Assembly: GCA_029721435.1 (NCBI GenBank)
Contig: CM056587.1
Span: 12,483,167 to 12,547,166 of the forward strand
Length of the DNA stretch: 64,000 nucleotides
From: Gymnothorax reevesii
Taxonomy: Eukaryota > Chordata > Actinopteri > Anguilliformes > Muraenidae
Direction of reading: 5' to 3'
Shown here: piece after piece, positions 26,050 through 37,645 of the stretch
How the letters are laid out: every line of letters starts with the position of its first letter
How positions within the stretch are numbered: position 1 is the stretch's first letter
Translations under genes and position numbers: made by a program
The notes under the pieces: generated by a model
What the model was told of the DNA's origin: nothing
What the model saw: only the letters and a program-made list of their open reading frames with translations
Databases searched by the model: none

Positions 26050-27610
26050 AACACAATGTTCACACAATTTTCATTGTAGACTTTCGCCACATTTTTCAAA
26101 AAAAGTTGGGCCAGTAATATATTCACCGTTTTATAATGTTCCCATTCCTTTTTGCTACACTCAATATACAATTAAAGACTGAAGACAGGAAGTTATTAAG
26201 TGTTTCAGGCATCATTGTAGCCCCCGGATGAAGTCAGGCGGCTACGATGGATTCATGTCTCCACCGCCTACGCTGCTTCTGTAGACACTTCCTTGTGGAG
26301 GTAATTTTTCACTAATTACTTTCATATTTGGAACGGACATGTGTTATACTTCATTAATGAAACCTATCAATTTTGGTTGCCATGGTGACAGTATTGGACA
26401 AATAATGCGCTACAAAGGGGAGAAGCGGGCTTTCGGGGGCTACACCCATGCAGTCGTGGCCACCCGGACTGTCTAGTTTTGTCTCATCCTTCCTAGGTCT
26501 TTGCTGTCACGTTTTGCATTTAAAAATTTGCCATAAATTATTTATTGGTGAGAAGTCGAACTGTAACAGGCCAGTCCAGCACCTGCACCCCCTTCTTACG
26601 CTGCCATGTCTTTATAATGCATGCAGAGTCTTGTATTAATCTTGTATTAATATGTGTGGGTGCACCTGGAAAAGATGTTATCTTGAAGGCAGCTTCTGTT
26701 GATCCAAACTTACAGGGTTTTCAGCATTAATGCTGCCATTACAGAAGTGCAAATTACTCTTGTCAAACACCCTGACACAACCCCATACCAAGACAGATCA
26801 TGGTATTCGGCTGGTGACAGTCTGGATGGTCTTTTTTTTTATTTGCTTTGAAGCCCACAGTGTCATTTCTTCCATAAAAATGACTGAAAATTATTATTTG
26901 TCCGACCACAGTGCACGTTTCCACTGTGAGATGGCCCATCCCAAATGCCACCGAGCCCTAAGAAGTCGACAGTGCTTCTGGAGACATTAGACTTCCTTTC
27001 TGGATGATAAAGCCTTAAGTGGCATTGAGGCTGTATGTATACGTATAATATGTATAACATATTGTTATACTTGACAGAGGCTAGTCAAAATCATCCTGTG
27101 CCCATGTAGTAAATGCTCTCACAATTTAATGATGGTTCTTGATGCAGAGCCATCTGATTGGTGTGAGATCACAGGTCTTCAGCTTAGCCTTGCATCTTTG
27201 CCCTTTAGGCTCTGAAATTCATACCGATTCCTTTGATCTCTAAATTATATTATGCACCCTGGGATATCCTAATCCCTTCCAATTTTTCTTTGAGAAACAT
27301 TGCCTTTATACTTTTCAATGTTTTTCTCTCGTATTTGTGGGCAAATCTTTGCTCATGAGGGTCAAGGCCTTGCCTAGATGCCGTTTTTGTTACAAATTGT
27401 GATTTCAATCACCAGCTAAAATCAGCTGTTTCGAATCACATCATTTTGCAATTTTTTAAATCTCATCACTAGTCCTTAATTGACCCCGTCCCAACTTTTT
27501 TGGAATGCATTGCAGGCCTGAATGGCAGGAATGGATTTATATCTACAAAATGAAGTTGACCAGAAAAAACATAAAGTAACTTGTTTTCATACTGTCTGCC
27601 GTAAGATCTA
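26050..27610 (-). pseudogene. Tc1-like transposon, transposase on minus strand, decayed
   Basis: On the + strand I recognise the reverse-complement landmarks of a very common teleost Tc1-type element: 'aaaaaaagttggg' near the left end, 'aggccagtccagcacctgcac', 'cagcattaatgctgccat', 'acagtctggatggtct', 'tgtccgaccacagtgcacg', 'ttgagaaacattg' and, near the right end, 'ccgtcccaacttttttgga', 'attgcaggcctgaa', 'gaagttgaccagaaa'. The frame is broken by many stops and small indels. A separate MITE (26216-26444) interrupts it. Exact ends are approximate. Confidence 0.75.
26216..26444. mobile_element. 229-bp MITE nested in the Tc1-like element
   Basis: Ends TGTAGCCCCCG and CGGGGGCTACA are perfect 11-bp inverted repeats. 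The interval separates two parts of the surrounding Tc1 element that normally read continuously (tgtttcagg... and ...ttttgtctcatcc), so the MITE inserted after the Tc1 copy. No coding capacity. A target duplication is not clear. Confidence 0.7.
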
Positions 27611-28089
27611 TGATTACTGCTTGGTCTGCTTAAGCGTTTGGGTAGTGGATCTTTCTTTGTGGCCTCTTCATCTTTTTCTAATATTTACTCCATACATATT
27701 TAACAGCAACTATCCACTTGATCTTATGCAGCCTTTTTAAAGTATTGCTGTGAAGCTGTTGTATCCAAGCCTGTCGCTGAATGAAGCAACTCAGGTGAAA
27801 TACTCTTGTGAGGAAAGACGTTTTACTTGGGAGCTGAATCAGCAGCGAGCTCCATTTCTCACCTTTTGATCTAGAGAGGGCAGAAAAAATATCAGAAGTG
27901 CCCCTGAAATTATATTAAGTGATGAGACTGAACAAACAAAAGCATCAGTACAGGAGAATCCTATTTTTTGGAGTGCCAATTAGCTTCCCAAGGTATGTCT
28001 CCCCAGCAGATTGAAGATGCCTATAGTTTCAATGGGAAAATATTGTTGATGCTCAAATAGCATCAGAATAGAAATATTGTTGACCTGTT

Positions 28090-28365
28090 CTCCAATGAAA
28101 TGTTCCAAATTGGTGTTTTTTCAGCATTCTTCAACTTTCCCCCTCTTGTTGCCCCTGTCCAGCTTCTTTGGAGCGTGTTGCCAGCAAATTCAAAATGAGT
28201 GAAAATTTCCAAAAAAACAATAAAGGTTATCAGTTTAAATGTTAAATATCTTGCCTTTTTAGTGCACTCAGTTGAATATAGGTCAAAGAGGATTTGCAAA
28301 TCATTGTATTCTGTTTTTATTCACGTTTTACGCAGCGTCCCAACTTCATTGGAATTGGGGTTTAT
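28090..28365. mobile_element. Tc1-like element, solo terminal fragment
   Basis: Contains 'aacaataaaggttatcagtt', 'aggatttgcaaatcattgta' and 'cgtcccaacttcattggaat' followed by tggggttt, the familiar right terminus of abundant fish Tc1-type elements. Only the last 275 bp or so remain. Its end resembles the termini of the element at 30686-32061. Confidence 0.75.
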
Positions 28366-29269
28366 AAATTACCATTGAAGATGACCGCTAGCGCCACAGA
28401 TGGCTTCCAACTTTCTGCTAGAGCTTTAACGCAGCTGTGTCATCCTACACTTTTCTTGACACCTGTCAACACGTATAAAACAGCTTTAAGAGAACTTCGG
28501 TTAGTTTTAAAATATTTTACTTTGCAAAGTAACTTGAATTGAATCTGGAGCTAAAGTCAATTGTTTATCAGGGTGAGCCATAGAATTGAAATCTTTTTGG
28601 TAGTTGTGTACTGAGAGCTATGGCAGTCTCAGCCATTTGAAGGTCCTCAGGGCCATCTTCTGCAAGTGGACGACCGAACTGTGCAGCAGGTGATAAAATG
28701 GCTGTTCCTCTGACCGTGAAAGCCTCTTATCACCTCAGCATCACCCTCCTAGCACCACAAACTGGAGCAGAAAGAAGGGCTTGGCAGGTGTGAGACAGAT
28801 TTTGCGCATAAACGCCCACCCCTTGCATGAGTGCCAGGTGACGGTCAGGTCCCCGGTTATTTATGTCCACAGAACTGAGAACCACCCAGAACAGAGATCT
28901 CTATGGAGCCCCAAATCTACTTCCTGTGTAAGACTACTTCACTGATGTTAGCAGTAACTGTGAGAGATAATTCTATATGGTTGGAGCCTTGAAAAAAACA
29001 ACAATAAAAATCTGAAAAAAAGAAGAGAGAACTTTAAGTGGGAGCACGGCAGTCTGTGGTTTTGTTCTGATGTCCATTTTATTTTTCTTTTGCCATCAGA
29101 GCTTGTAGAGACATAGCCCTTCTTCAGATGAAATGGAATGGAGGTTCAGTTGTGCCAGAATATGCCACCATTCCTTTATTACTATAGCAACAAAAACATC
29201 AGCTAATTGAAAGTCATAGAGTATGGATGATAAAGAGAAATTGAAAACAGTATGCTAAGAAAGTTGCAG

Positions 29270-29680
29270 AGGTAAAAGATGCCATTACAGAACCTTTCTA
29301 GGGTGTTGTAACAGACCTTTCTAGGGATAGTGACAGGCAAAATGTGAAATACAGTAACAAGCCTTTCCTGGGACACAGTGACAGACCCTCTGAGAAAAAC
29401 CACAACAGGAATTTTGTGGGGCAGTAACAGGCTATTTGTGAGATACAGCAACTAGAACTATGTGGGACACAGTTACTCACACTTTGCAGGATATAGAAAC
29501 AGACCCTTTATTGAGTACCAGAACATGAGACCCTTTATGAGATACAATTACAAAAGTCATGGGAAGTTTATGGGATACAAAAACAGAGGGTATACTGACG
29601 CAAACCCTTTGTGGAATGCAGTTTCTGGTGCTTTGTATAATGCAGTAACAAGCTGTTGGTGGAATGCAGTAGCGCATTGA
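29270..29680 (+). repeat. 24-bp minisatellite, array 1
   Basis: Successive degenerate units of about 24 bp of the form acagaccctttgtgggatacagta. Units are diverged and several carry small insertions. The open frames on both strands over this interval arise because 24 is a multiple of 3 and the unit lacks stops in some frames. The same unit recurs at 36395-37645. Confidence 0.85.
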
Positions 29681-30685
29681 GTGCATTTGATTTGGGCTAC
29701 AGGCTGACAGAGCGAGCTACTCTCTTTTGGGAGTAGTTAAACCGTGAGGCCATCGCAAGAAATGGATTTTGCTATTGCATGGTGTGTGTGCTCCATCTGT
29801 GTTTAGTTGATTTAGGCAATTTAGTTTGAGGAGTTTTTCGAGTGGAAAGGATATGTGCACGCTTCAATGTCTTTGGCAGTGGTCATTTTTGACTAAAGAG
29901 TCCTGTAACGATTGAGATGGGTTATCTTGTCTTTGGTTGTTGTAAATTTTCCTGTCTTCTTGGGAGGCGTGGCATTTTGAATCACCTGTGGTCCTCAGCA
30001 AGCGTTTGAGTGCCATGCACAGCATTCCCATTTCAGTGGTTAATATCTATACACCCTTTCGTATTTTGTTGTTTAACCATTCAGGGCCTGTGAGGCAAAT
30101 TTTTGTCCCAGCTTTTTAAAAACCCGATTTCTCCCTTTGCACTCTCTCAGGCATTCCCATCCCACTTTTGTATATATATTGTATTTTCTTCTTCCTGTGG
30201 GATTTTGAGGTCTAGCTCAGAATGCTCTATAATGTCAGATAGTTGAAGATCAGTCTCTAGTAGAAAAGGCACCGTCTGCTCACCAGATCCCTAAAGCTAA
30301 GTTACTGCAGCTCTCAGCTGAGCAAGAGGTAGTGGTGCCGGTGAGTATTCTAAAACCAGGCTCTGGCTAAACTCGTTATCGCCACAATAGAGTTGGAAAA
30401 GAAAGAAGCTATGAAGAGGGAGAGAGGGTTGTTGCAGGGAAAGTGGACTTCTGCTGGCAAAGAGAAGAGTGTGAGTCCAGGGAGCAGTTGGCCCACTTTG
30501 AGGTGGACTGAACTAGGGCTGCCAGGGCAGTTTCTCCCCTGGAGTCTTATTTTAACATGCGCTCTGCTATGTCTTTAATGCTTACGTCCTGTGAGGATGT
30601 TGACACATTTCTTTGCGCATGTGAGATTTTTGCTTGGGAATGCAGCTACCTAGAAGCCAAGTGACCTCTAATTGGACAGAACATA

Positions 30686-32061
30686 CAACCCTAATTTCGA
30701 AATAGTTGGGATGAAGTGTAAATTGTGAATAAAATCAAAATGCAATGACTTTCAGATCACATGAGCCAACATGTTATTTATAATAAAACGTAGATAACAT
30801 TTCAAATGTTGAAACTGAGACATTTGACATTTTTATCCAGAAAATGATTATTTATTTATTATTTCAAATTTTCTGGCTGCAACAGGTCTCAAAAAGATTG
30901 GGACACATGCAAAAAAGGGTTGAAAAAGCAAGTAATAGATAAGAGATTCAGCTGAAAGAACATTTAGCAAGTAATTAAGTGAACTGGCATCAGGTGTGTA
31001 ACATGATTGACTATAAAAGGGATGTCTTAGAGAGGCTGAGTCTCTCAGAAGTAAAGATGACCAGAGGCTCTTCAACCTATGAAGGCTTGCATAAAAAAAT
31101 TGTCGAATACTTTAAAAACTATGTTCCTCAGCGTCAAATTGTAAAGGCTTTGAATAACATCATCAAAAGATTCAGAGAAACTGGAAAAATCTCTGGGCAT
31201 AAGGGACAAAGCCGAAGACCTTTACTGGATGCCCGTGATCTTGGGGCCCTCAGACGCCACTGCATCACTCACCGGCATGATTCTGTCATTATTAAATGGG
31301 CCCAGGAATACTTCAAGAAACCACATTTGTGAACACAGTCTGCCGTGCCATCCACAGATTCTTACCAGTGTTCTGTTCAACAGCCAGCATCTCTGATGGT
31401 ATGGGGATGCATTAGTGCATATGGTGTGGGATACTTGCATGTTTTAAAAAGCACCATGAATACTGAAAGGTATATAAAGGTTTTAGAGCAACATATGCTC
31501 CCCTCCAGACAACATCTATTCCAGGGAAGGCCTAGTGTATTTCAACAGGACTATGCAAAACCACATACGTCAGCTCTTGCAACAGCATGGGTTCGTGGTA
31601 GAAGAGTCCGTGTGCTGAACTGGCCTGCCTGCAGTCCTGATCTTTCACCAATTGAGAACATTTGGCGCATAATTAAATGAAATGTCAGTCAAAGGAAACC
31701 AGAAACTCTCCAGCAGCTGGAAGGCTGTATTAAACAGAAGTGGGATCAAATTCTAATGGCTAAACTCAAGAAACTTGTCTCCTCAATGCCCAGACGTGTC
31801 CACTCTGTATTAAAAAGAGGAGTGGATGCGACACCATAGTAAACAGGTCCAGGTGCCAACTTTTTTGAGACCAATAGCAACCATCAAATTTGAAATGAGC
31901 TCATTTTTGGATAAAATTCTAAAATTTCTCTGTGTCAACATTTGCTCTGTTATCTCTGTTCTGTTGTGAATAAAACACTGGCTGGTGTGATTTGAAAGTC
32001 ATTGCATTTTGATTTTATTAACAATTTACACTTTGTCACAACTATTTCGGAATTGGGGTCG
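30686..32061 (+). mobile_element. Tc1-like transposon with about 75-bp terminal inverted repeats, internally deleted
   Basis: The left end (caaccctaatttcgaaatag) and right end (inverted: cgaccccaattccgaaatag) pair, and the repeats continue through 'aataaaatcaaaatgcaatg'. A TA precedes the left end; the matching right-hand TA has changed. The enclosed transposase relic reads on the + strand. At 1376 bp it is shorter than full-length relatives because part of the transposase is missing (see the pseudogene entry). Confidence 0.9.
31057..31840 (+). pseudogene. Tc1-like DD34E transposase pseudogene
   Basis: First part (31057-31332) carries the DNA-binding region, with IIKRFRETGKISG and 'ALRRHCITHRHDSV'. 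Second part (31345-31680) carries 'SLMVWGCISAYG', 'FQQDYAKPHT', 'VLNWPACSPDLSPIENIW'. The distance from Asp in QQD to Glu in PIEN is 34 residues, the spacing typical of Tc1 transposases. The stretch that should hold the first catalytic aspartate is collapsed between about 31355 and 31380, with a frame change, so roughly 70 codons are missing. A TGA at 31678-31680 cuts the end, after which 'KPETLQQLEGCI' and 'SMPRRVHSVLKR' remain readable. Inactive. Confidence 0.92.
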
Positions 32062-34032
32062 AATTAAAAGACAAGGCATGGGTAGCCTTTGCATGTTTGC
32101 ATCCTTGCATGTGGTTGGCATATGACTCGTTGAAAATGGCAGTTGTTATGGCACGCAGCAAGGTCTCAGTGGCAGGATTAGTGAGTTATATTCTGGCATG
32201 TCTCAGAAGTCGGTTGTGGTTTATATGTCTTGGCTCAAAGCTACCGGAACTTTGATTTTGATTTTGCTAAACTAAAAAAGCTGATGCTGTGAGAACAGTT
32301 TAGGAATAGCATTCCCAGGCCAGATGAAATTTATCTTAATGAACAGAAGGTTGATTGGATGCTGCCTGGGCAGCTGACAGTTATGCACTCGTCCATAATG
32401 GGTCCGTAGGTGTAGGGCGCCATGGCAATATGGAAGTATGGAAACCTCAGGTAAGGGCAACAGTTAACGATTTTGGGGGTTGGGCATCTGATATTCAGTG
32501 GCAGGTTTTGGAAAAGGACAAGAGGTCTTGTCTGTCTCTTGTGTCTCATCACTGGAAGGAACCACTTCATATTAAACCTTGGTGCCCTTAGCTCCAGAAG
32601 GACTGGACATATTTACCATGGTTCTTGGCGGCTGGGTCATGTGCAGTCACAGTGTCTGCAGCATGGCTGGCTGGAGAGCCCAGCCAATATGGAGCAGCTG
32701 GTGGAATCTTCAACTCAGAGTGTGAACGGATTGAGTTGCAGTGGTTCCATTGAGGCTCTTTTGTCACCCCATGCATTAATCAGCAGTTCACATCAGAGGG
32801 AACAGTGTCAGTGCCTCCAGATGGAGGGGCAAGTGATTGGGGTGATTTTGAGTCATAGGAGTACTGTACAGTCTCTCCATCTGAATGGGATGATGGAGCT
32901 GCTTGCTGAAGTTTCTCATTGGTGTGCACTAATCAAAGGTCTGGGGGCAGTATGAACATGTGCAATTGCATACTGTACATCTAATGTAGTGACCCAGTGC
33001 CATCAATTTATGGTTTTCATAGAGGTAGATCATGTGATTATGGCCCCCCTAACAACACTCCCCAAGGGTGAAATTAAACCACAGTTGAGTGCCATGCACC
33101 ATGGGGGCAAGATGCCTAAGAGCTGATTTGCTTTGGGATGTATAAATCACTGCACAGTGAGAGAAAAGAAGCAATTTTTTTCAATATTTCTGTTTACACT
33201 CACAACATGGCAATCTGCAAGGTTCTGTGGGGTTATGGATTCTGTGTGACATCACACCAAAAGCATGTGCCAGACATGAGGCTACTGATGGACAATTGCC
33301 TGGCTTAATCAAAAGTGTGTGACACTCCTCTTGACTGAAACTCAGGAGTAGGAACATGAGCACCCTGACATGTTCTCTGCATACATGGTGGCCCATGTTC
33401 AGGCATGGACAGTGGAGGCTCAGTGGGGTAAGGAGCTATACTCCCAGGTCATGAGGCCCCAGTGGTGCCATCTTCTTGTGGGTAGGATAAGCCTGTTAGT
33501 CTGATTGACAAAATTATTGCTCAAGATGTGAGCGAGAAAGGGATCACCAATGATAAACGCTGTGGTACTTTCTCATTTCTGGTGGCAGGTTTCCCGCAGT
33601 TTTCCGGAAAGGTTTTGATCCCAGAGCAAAGCTAGGATCCTTCTCTGTGGAAGTGAGCTTTAATGGCTTAGGAGAGTAAAAGGATGACCTTTGGTGAATT
33701 TGTGGAGCAAGATTTATTGAGAAAGTGATGGCCTGCAGACTGCCCTGATGATGAGGATTAGTGGGTCTGTACACAAATTGTAGTTACCCTAGTTTTCAGC
33801 AGGAGTTGCTGTGGTTGATGCTATGAGACCCCATTTGCTGGCCATTTATATTTAAAGAAGTCTCTTGCGTGCCTTTTTGCTGCTCATGTCACGACTGCCA
33901 GATTGCAATGAAAGTTGTCTGCTTTTGGCGCCACTGCAACCTCCTTAGGTTGCGAAGGCCCTACTTTCACGTTAAATTACTGTGATGAGCATCTACCCAG
34001 AACCAAGGGAAACTAATATTTATTGACTATCA

Positions 34033-34059
34033 GTGTTGCCCATGAATCATGGGCAACAC
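34033..34059. repeat. 27-bp perfect palindrome
   Basis: GTGTTGCCCATGA at 34033-34045 is answered exactly by TCATGGGCAACAC at 34047-34059 around a single central A. Could be a leftover of an insertion or a protein-binding palindrome. Confidence 0.9.
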
Positions 34060-34368
34060 AGCATGCTTTTGAGAAGCGATGCTGTTGTCATATCCGCACG
34101 TCTATTGTCATTGAGGCACTTTTGCAATGCGCTGCTAACCTCGTGATGTCACTCCAGGGTCAACCTGCCGCAGCCATGGTAACTGGTTCCTGCCAAACGA
34201 ACCAAACAACTTGCACAGCTTGTTGCACAGTGTTTATGACCATATCCCTTGTGACTATTTATGGAATTATGTTTTATTTTCAGTGATGTTAAACCCAAAA
34301 TATGCTTATTATAAAAGAACAGAAAGTAATCCACAGCATTGACATTTCTTTTTCGGGCCATTCTTCTC

Positions 34369-34870
34369 CTGGGTGGGGTTTCTAAAGAGGTCAAGTCAGA
34401 CTGTTGAAGCAAATTCACTTCTGGGATGTTCCAGAACATCATATATGAGTTGGCTAACACTCTGGTAATGTCCTCATCTTGCCACCCTGAGTCCGATGGC
34501 ACCCTTGAGAGATGCCACCAGACATCGAAGTCTGTGGAGTGCATGTTTAGTGTGGATTAGCTGAAGGACTGCAATGACTTTCCTTTTGTTTAGTCTTTGT
34601 GATGCTATGAATAAATTGACAAGTTTTACCCCGTTTGAATTATGGAATACTGGTGTGATCGAAAGGCAACTGTTTTGCCCCTGGAAACAAGATCTTCATG
34701 CTCAGGCAGGGTGAAGGTAAGAAATTTGGTACTTGTGTGATTGTTAGGGTAGGTTCCTGCAATTAGATTATTTGTACACCAGAGCAATGCGGGAAAACAT
34801 GGTAATGTTACATCAACTTGGTAAAGTTGTACATGGAGCAAGATCTCGCTCCTCCTGTCTGTACTGTGAT
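34369..34870 (+). pseudogene. Ty3/gypsy-type integrase relic (Gmr1-like element)
   Basis: One frame from 34369 to 34556 reads GVSKEVKSDC, a stop (TGA at 34405), SKFTSGMFQNIIYELA and SSSCHPESDGTLERCHQT. These match the last two catalytic blocks of retrotransposon integrase; Asp (codon 34399) and Glu (codon 34507) are separated by exactly 35 residues, the DD35E spacing. After frameshifts the core continues with a DFPF and SFTPFELW block (about 34575-34650), and the C-terminal end block CYINLVKLYMEQD reads at 34806-34844. The first catalytic aspartate and zinc finger are not found. Stops and frameshifts make it inactive. Long terminal repeats were not located. Confidence 0.82.
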
Positions 34871-35026
34871 TACTCCTTCAGATGATATTGGGACAATACC
34901 CAAGCTAATGAGCAGTTGCAACATCTGAATAATTTTCCAGAGGCTTAGACTCAGCACAATGTTGAGCTGGTAATTACATACCTCGTCTTGTTTTGTGATT
35001 TGCCAGAGCCAACCACATTTGTGGTG

Positions 35027-35310
35027 CATGACATAGATACAGGAGGAATGACACCCTTTAAGCCACACCCATATTGTTTCTCTTCTAATAGGAAGTAAAA
35101 GGTTAGTCAAGAGTTTGACGACATGTTGGACATTGGAGCCATAGAACCAGGGTCTGGAAAATGAAGCTTCTCTTCTTTGTTGTTTCCAGGTCTTTCCCAT
35201 GGTGGAGCCTAGGTTGATTGCCAGAGTATCCAAGCAAACCTAGGGCTAATTAACTGACATTCATGAGGATGGTGACCTTTACCTTTTTGGGACTTAGGGC
35301 AAGTCTTAAG
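35027..35310 (+). pseudogene. Ty3/gypsy-type reverse transcriptase relic (N-terminal part), downstream of integrase
   Basis: Reads HDIDTGGMTPFKPHPYC, then EFDDMLDIGAIEPGSG after an in-frame stop. This is the conserved entry block of gypsy-type reverse transcriptase (pattern H-x-I-x-T-G ... P-x-R/K-x-x-P-Y ... M-L-x-x-G-x-I-E-P). After about 35160 similarity fades; a weak trace of the next block may extend to about 35310. It sits about 160 bp downstream of the integrase C-terminal block on the same strand, so the pol order is integrase then reverse transcriptase. The catalytic YxDD box is not visible. Inactive remnant. Confidence 0.75.
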
Positions 35311-36394
35311 CTTATTTGCATGTTGTTATTTGATGTATTGTTGATGTGTATTAGAGTGTATTTTATTGAGTGAACGACCAGTCCACTGACTTGCCGGAAC
35401 ATAAAGTGGAAGGATAGATTTGTTTACAGAAAGCTTATTAACAGACTAATCATATGCCAAAACATTTCAGTGAGAGCAGGGTGGAACATAGGGTGTTTAC
35501 TGTAGAGTGAGTCCCGTTTGGACATCACCAAACTCCTCGCGAAGGGTTCTGCCACCTGACCCCAATCCTGCAACCAATTAAATATTACATGCACAAAGAA
35601 AGATGGTCCCCTTGCCACTAGAGCCAGCGGAGATGTCCAGGGATTTAACAAACATAAAAGCAGAAAAACAAACAATCAAAAAAAAAACAGATTACATTGT
35701 TAAAACCATTCGTGTGTTTACAAGGATTTAAAAGGATAGGAATTTGTGGTGTTATGGAATTATTTCTTGTTTTTCTTTTCTTCATGAGGGGGCAAGACTC
35801 TTATCCCTAAATGTCAGTGAGCCGGGCTTAAATCCCAAGACCTCCTAGCTTACAGGTAAATGTCTATTCATCACACTCACTTCCTGCTATGGCAGCTATG
35901 TGCTAGAAATGATGGATGGTTGAGGAAATTGGGACTTTGGATCATCGCTTGAATGGGTTCTGGTCAGTGATGGGGAGGGCTGTCCTTTTGAAAAAGGAAG
36001 AAAGGCAAGATGATGAAAGGGGAAAGGCGTGTAGAGGAGAGTAGACATTGTGTGGTGGAATGTTCTGGAATGTATGTGCAGGTCTGGAAAGACATTCCCC
36101 CTGTTCCTGCGTCCAGGCTGTTTCTATTTGTCTGTCTACGTTTCCTCGTGTTACTGCCGTGGTTTAAGAAAAACTAACTTCAATAAACTAAACTTGAAAA
36201 CAAAACACGTGGAGCTGTTGGTCACGGAGCGGTGGTTTGGGCTACCGGGAGAACCAGGGAAGTAACCTGGTGGAGGAAAATCCTGGTTTTTCCTTCCAGT
36301 TTCACCATTCAATGCCAGCCATCTTTTTTTATGCTTGAAAAATTAACTATAGTCAGATGGATCTGCAATTGTGGTGTATACAGTAATAGGCCAC

Positions 36395-37645
36395 TTTTGG
36401 TGTGCAGTAACATACTATTTGCAGGATACAAAAGCAGGCCTTTTGTGGAACACAATAAGAGCCTCTTTCCGTGATATGGTTACAGACCCTTTGTGGTTTA
36501 CAGTAAAATATTATTATTAAAATAGATTCACGGACCCCTTGTGGAATGCAGTGACAGGTTTTTGCTCTGACAAAATAACTGGCCTTTTATGGGATAGAGT
36601 AACAAGCTCTTAGTGGAAAACAGTAACGGCCCCTTTGTGGGGTACAGCAAGAGATAGTTTGTTGGATACAATTACAAGCCCTTTGTGGGATGCGGTAACA
36701 TGGCGCTTGTGGGTTATAGTACCAGGCCATTTGTGGGACACAGTAAAAGAACCTTTGTAGGATACTCTAACAGACCCTGTATGGAATACAGTAACAGACC
36801 CTTTGTGAGATCCACTGACACACTCTGGTAGGATACTCTAACAGACATACTCTGGTAGAATACTTCAACAGACCCATTTTTGGAGATACAGTAACAAGTC
36901 CTTGGTAGGTTCTTGTAACAGACCTTTTTTTGTATACAGTAACAGAACCTTTGTGGGAAGCAATAAAAAGCCGTCTATGGGATACAGTGACAGATCTGTT
37001 GTAGGATAATAACAAGCCAGTTGTGGACACAGTAGAGACTTTTCCTGGCACAGCTGTGGGCCCTTTGTGTAATACCATGACTGACCATTTGTATAATTCA
37101 GTAAAAGGCCCTTTGTGGCATGCTGTAACCAGCCCTTTGTTAAGTACAGTAACAGGCCTTTTGTGGGAAATGGTAACATGCGCTATGTCAGATAGAGTAA
37201 TACACCCTTTGTTGCATTCCGGAACAGACGTTTTGTTGGACAGCAGGCCATTTGGGGGATATATGAACATACCCTTTTTGGCATAAAATACTTTCGTTTT
37301 GGATACAGTAACAGACACTTTCTGGGACACAATCACAGACTCCTTATATATATTGTGATATAATAACTGGTAATTATAGAATAGATCCAGCATTTTTTTG
37401 GATGCAGTAACAAGCATTTTAAGCGATACAGTAAGTAAAAAGGCTTGTGGTGCAATACAGAAACAGACCCTTTATGCTGTACAGGCCCTTTGGTATAGTT
37501 ACAGACCTTGAGTGGAATACAGCAAATGGCCCCTTGTGGATCACAGTAACTCGCTCGTTGTGGGATACGAGAGCAGATTCTTTACGGTATACAGTGAAAG
37601 GTCATTTGTGGAACAGTAACGGACCCTTTGTGGTATACAGTGTTG
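36395..37645 (+). repeat. 24-bp minisatellite, array 2 (about 50 units)
   Basis: Roughly 1.25 kb of degenerate 24-bp units of the form acagaccctttgtgggatacagta; for example 36600-36830 reads as nine consecutive units of 23-25 bp. Same unit as the array at 29270-29680. The 216-codon minus-strand open frame (36767-37417) is repeat translation, not a gene. Confidence 0.92.

Noticed and set aside
32473..32955. 160-codon open frame upstream of the gypsy relic, considered as gag
   Set aside because: No zinc knuckle, protease motif or capsid-like pattern seen; frame has no continuity with the integrase relic.
36767..37417. 216-codon minus-strand open frame
   Set aside because: Entirely within the 24-bp minisatellite; periodic translation without protein character.
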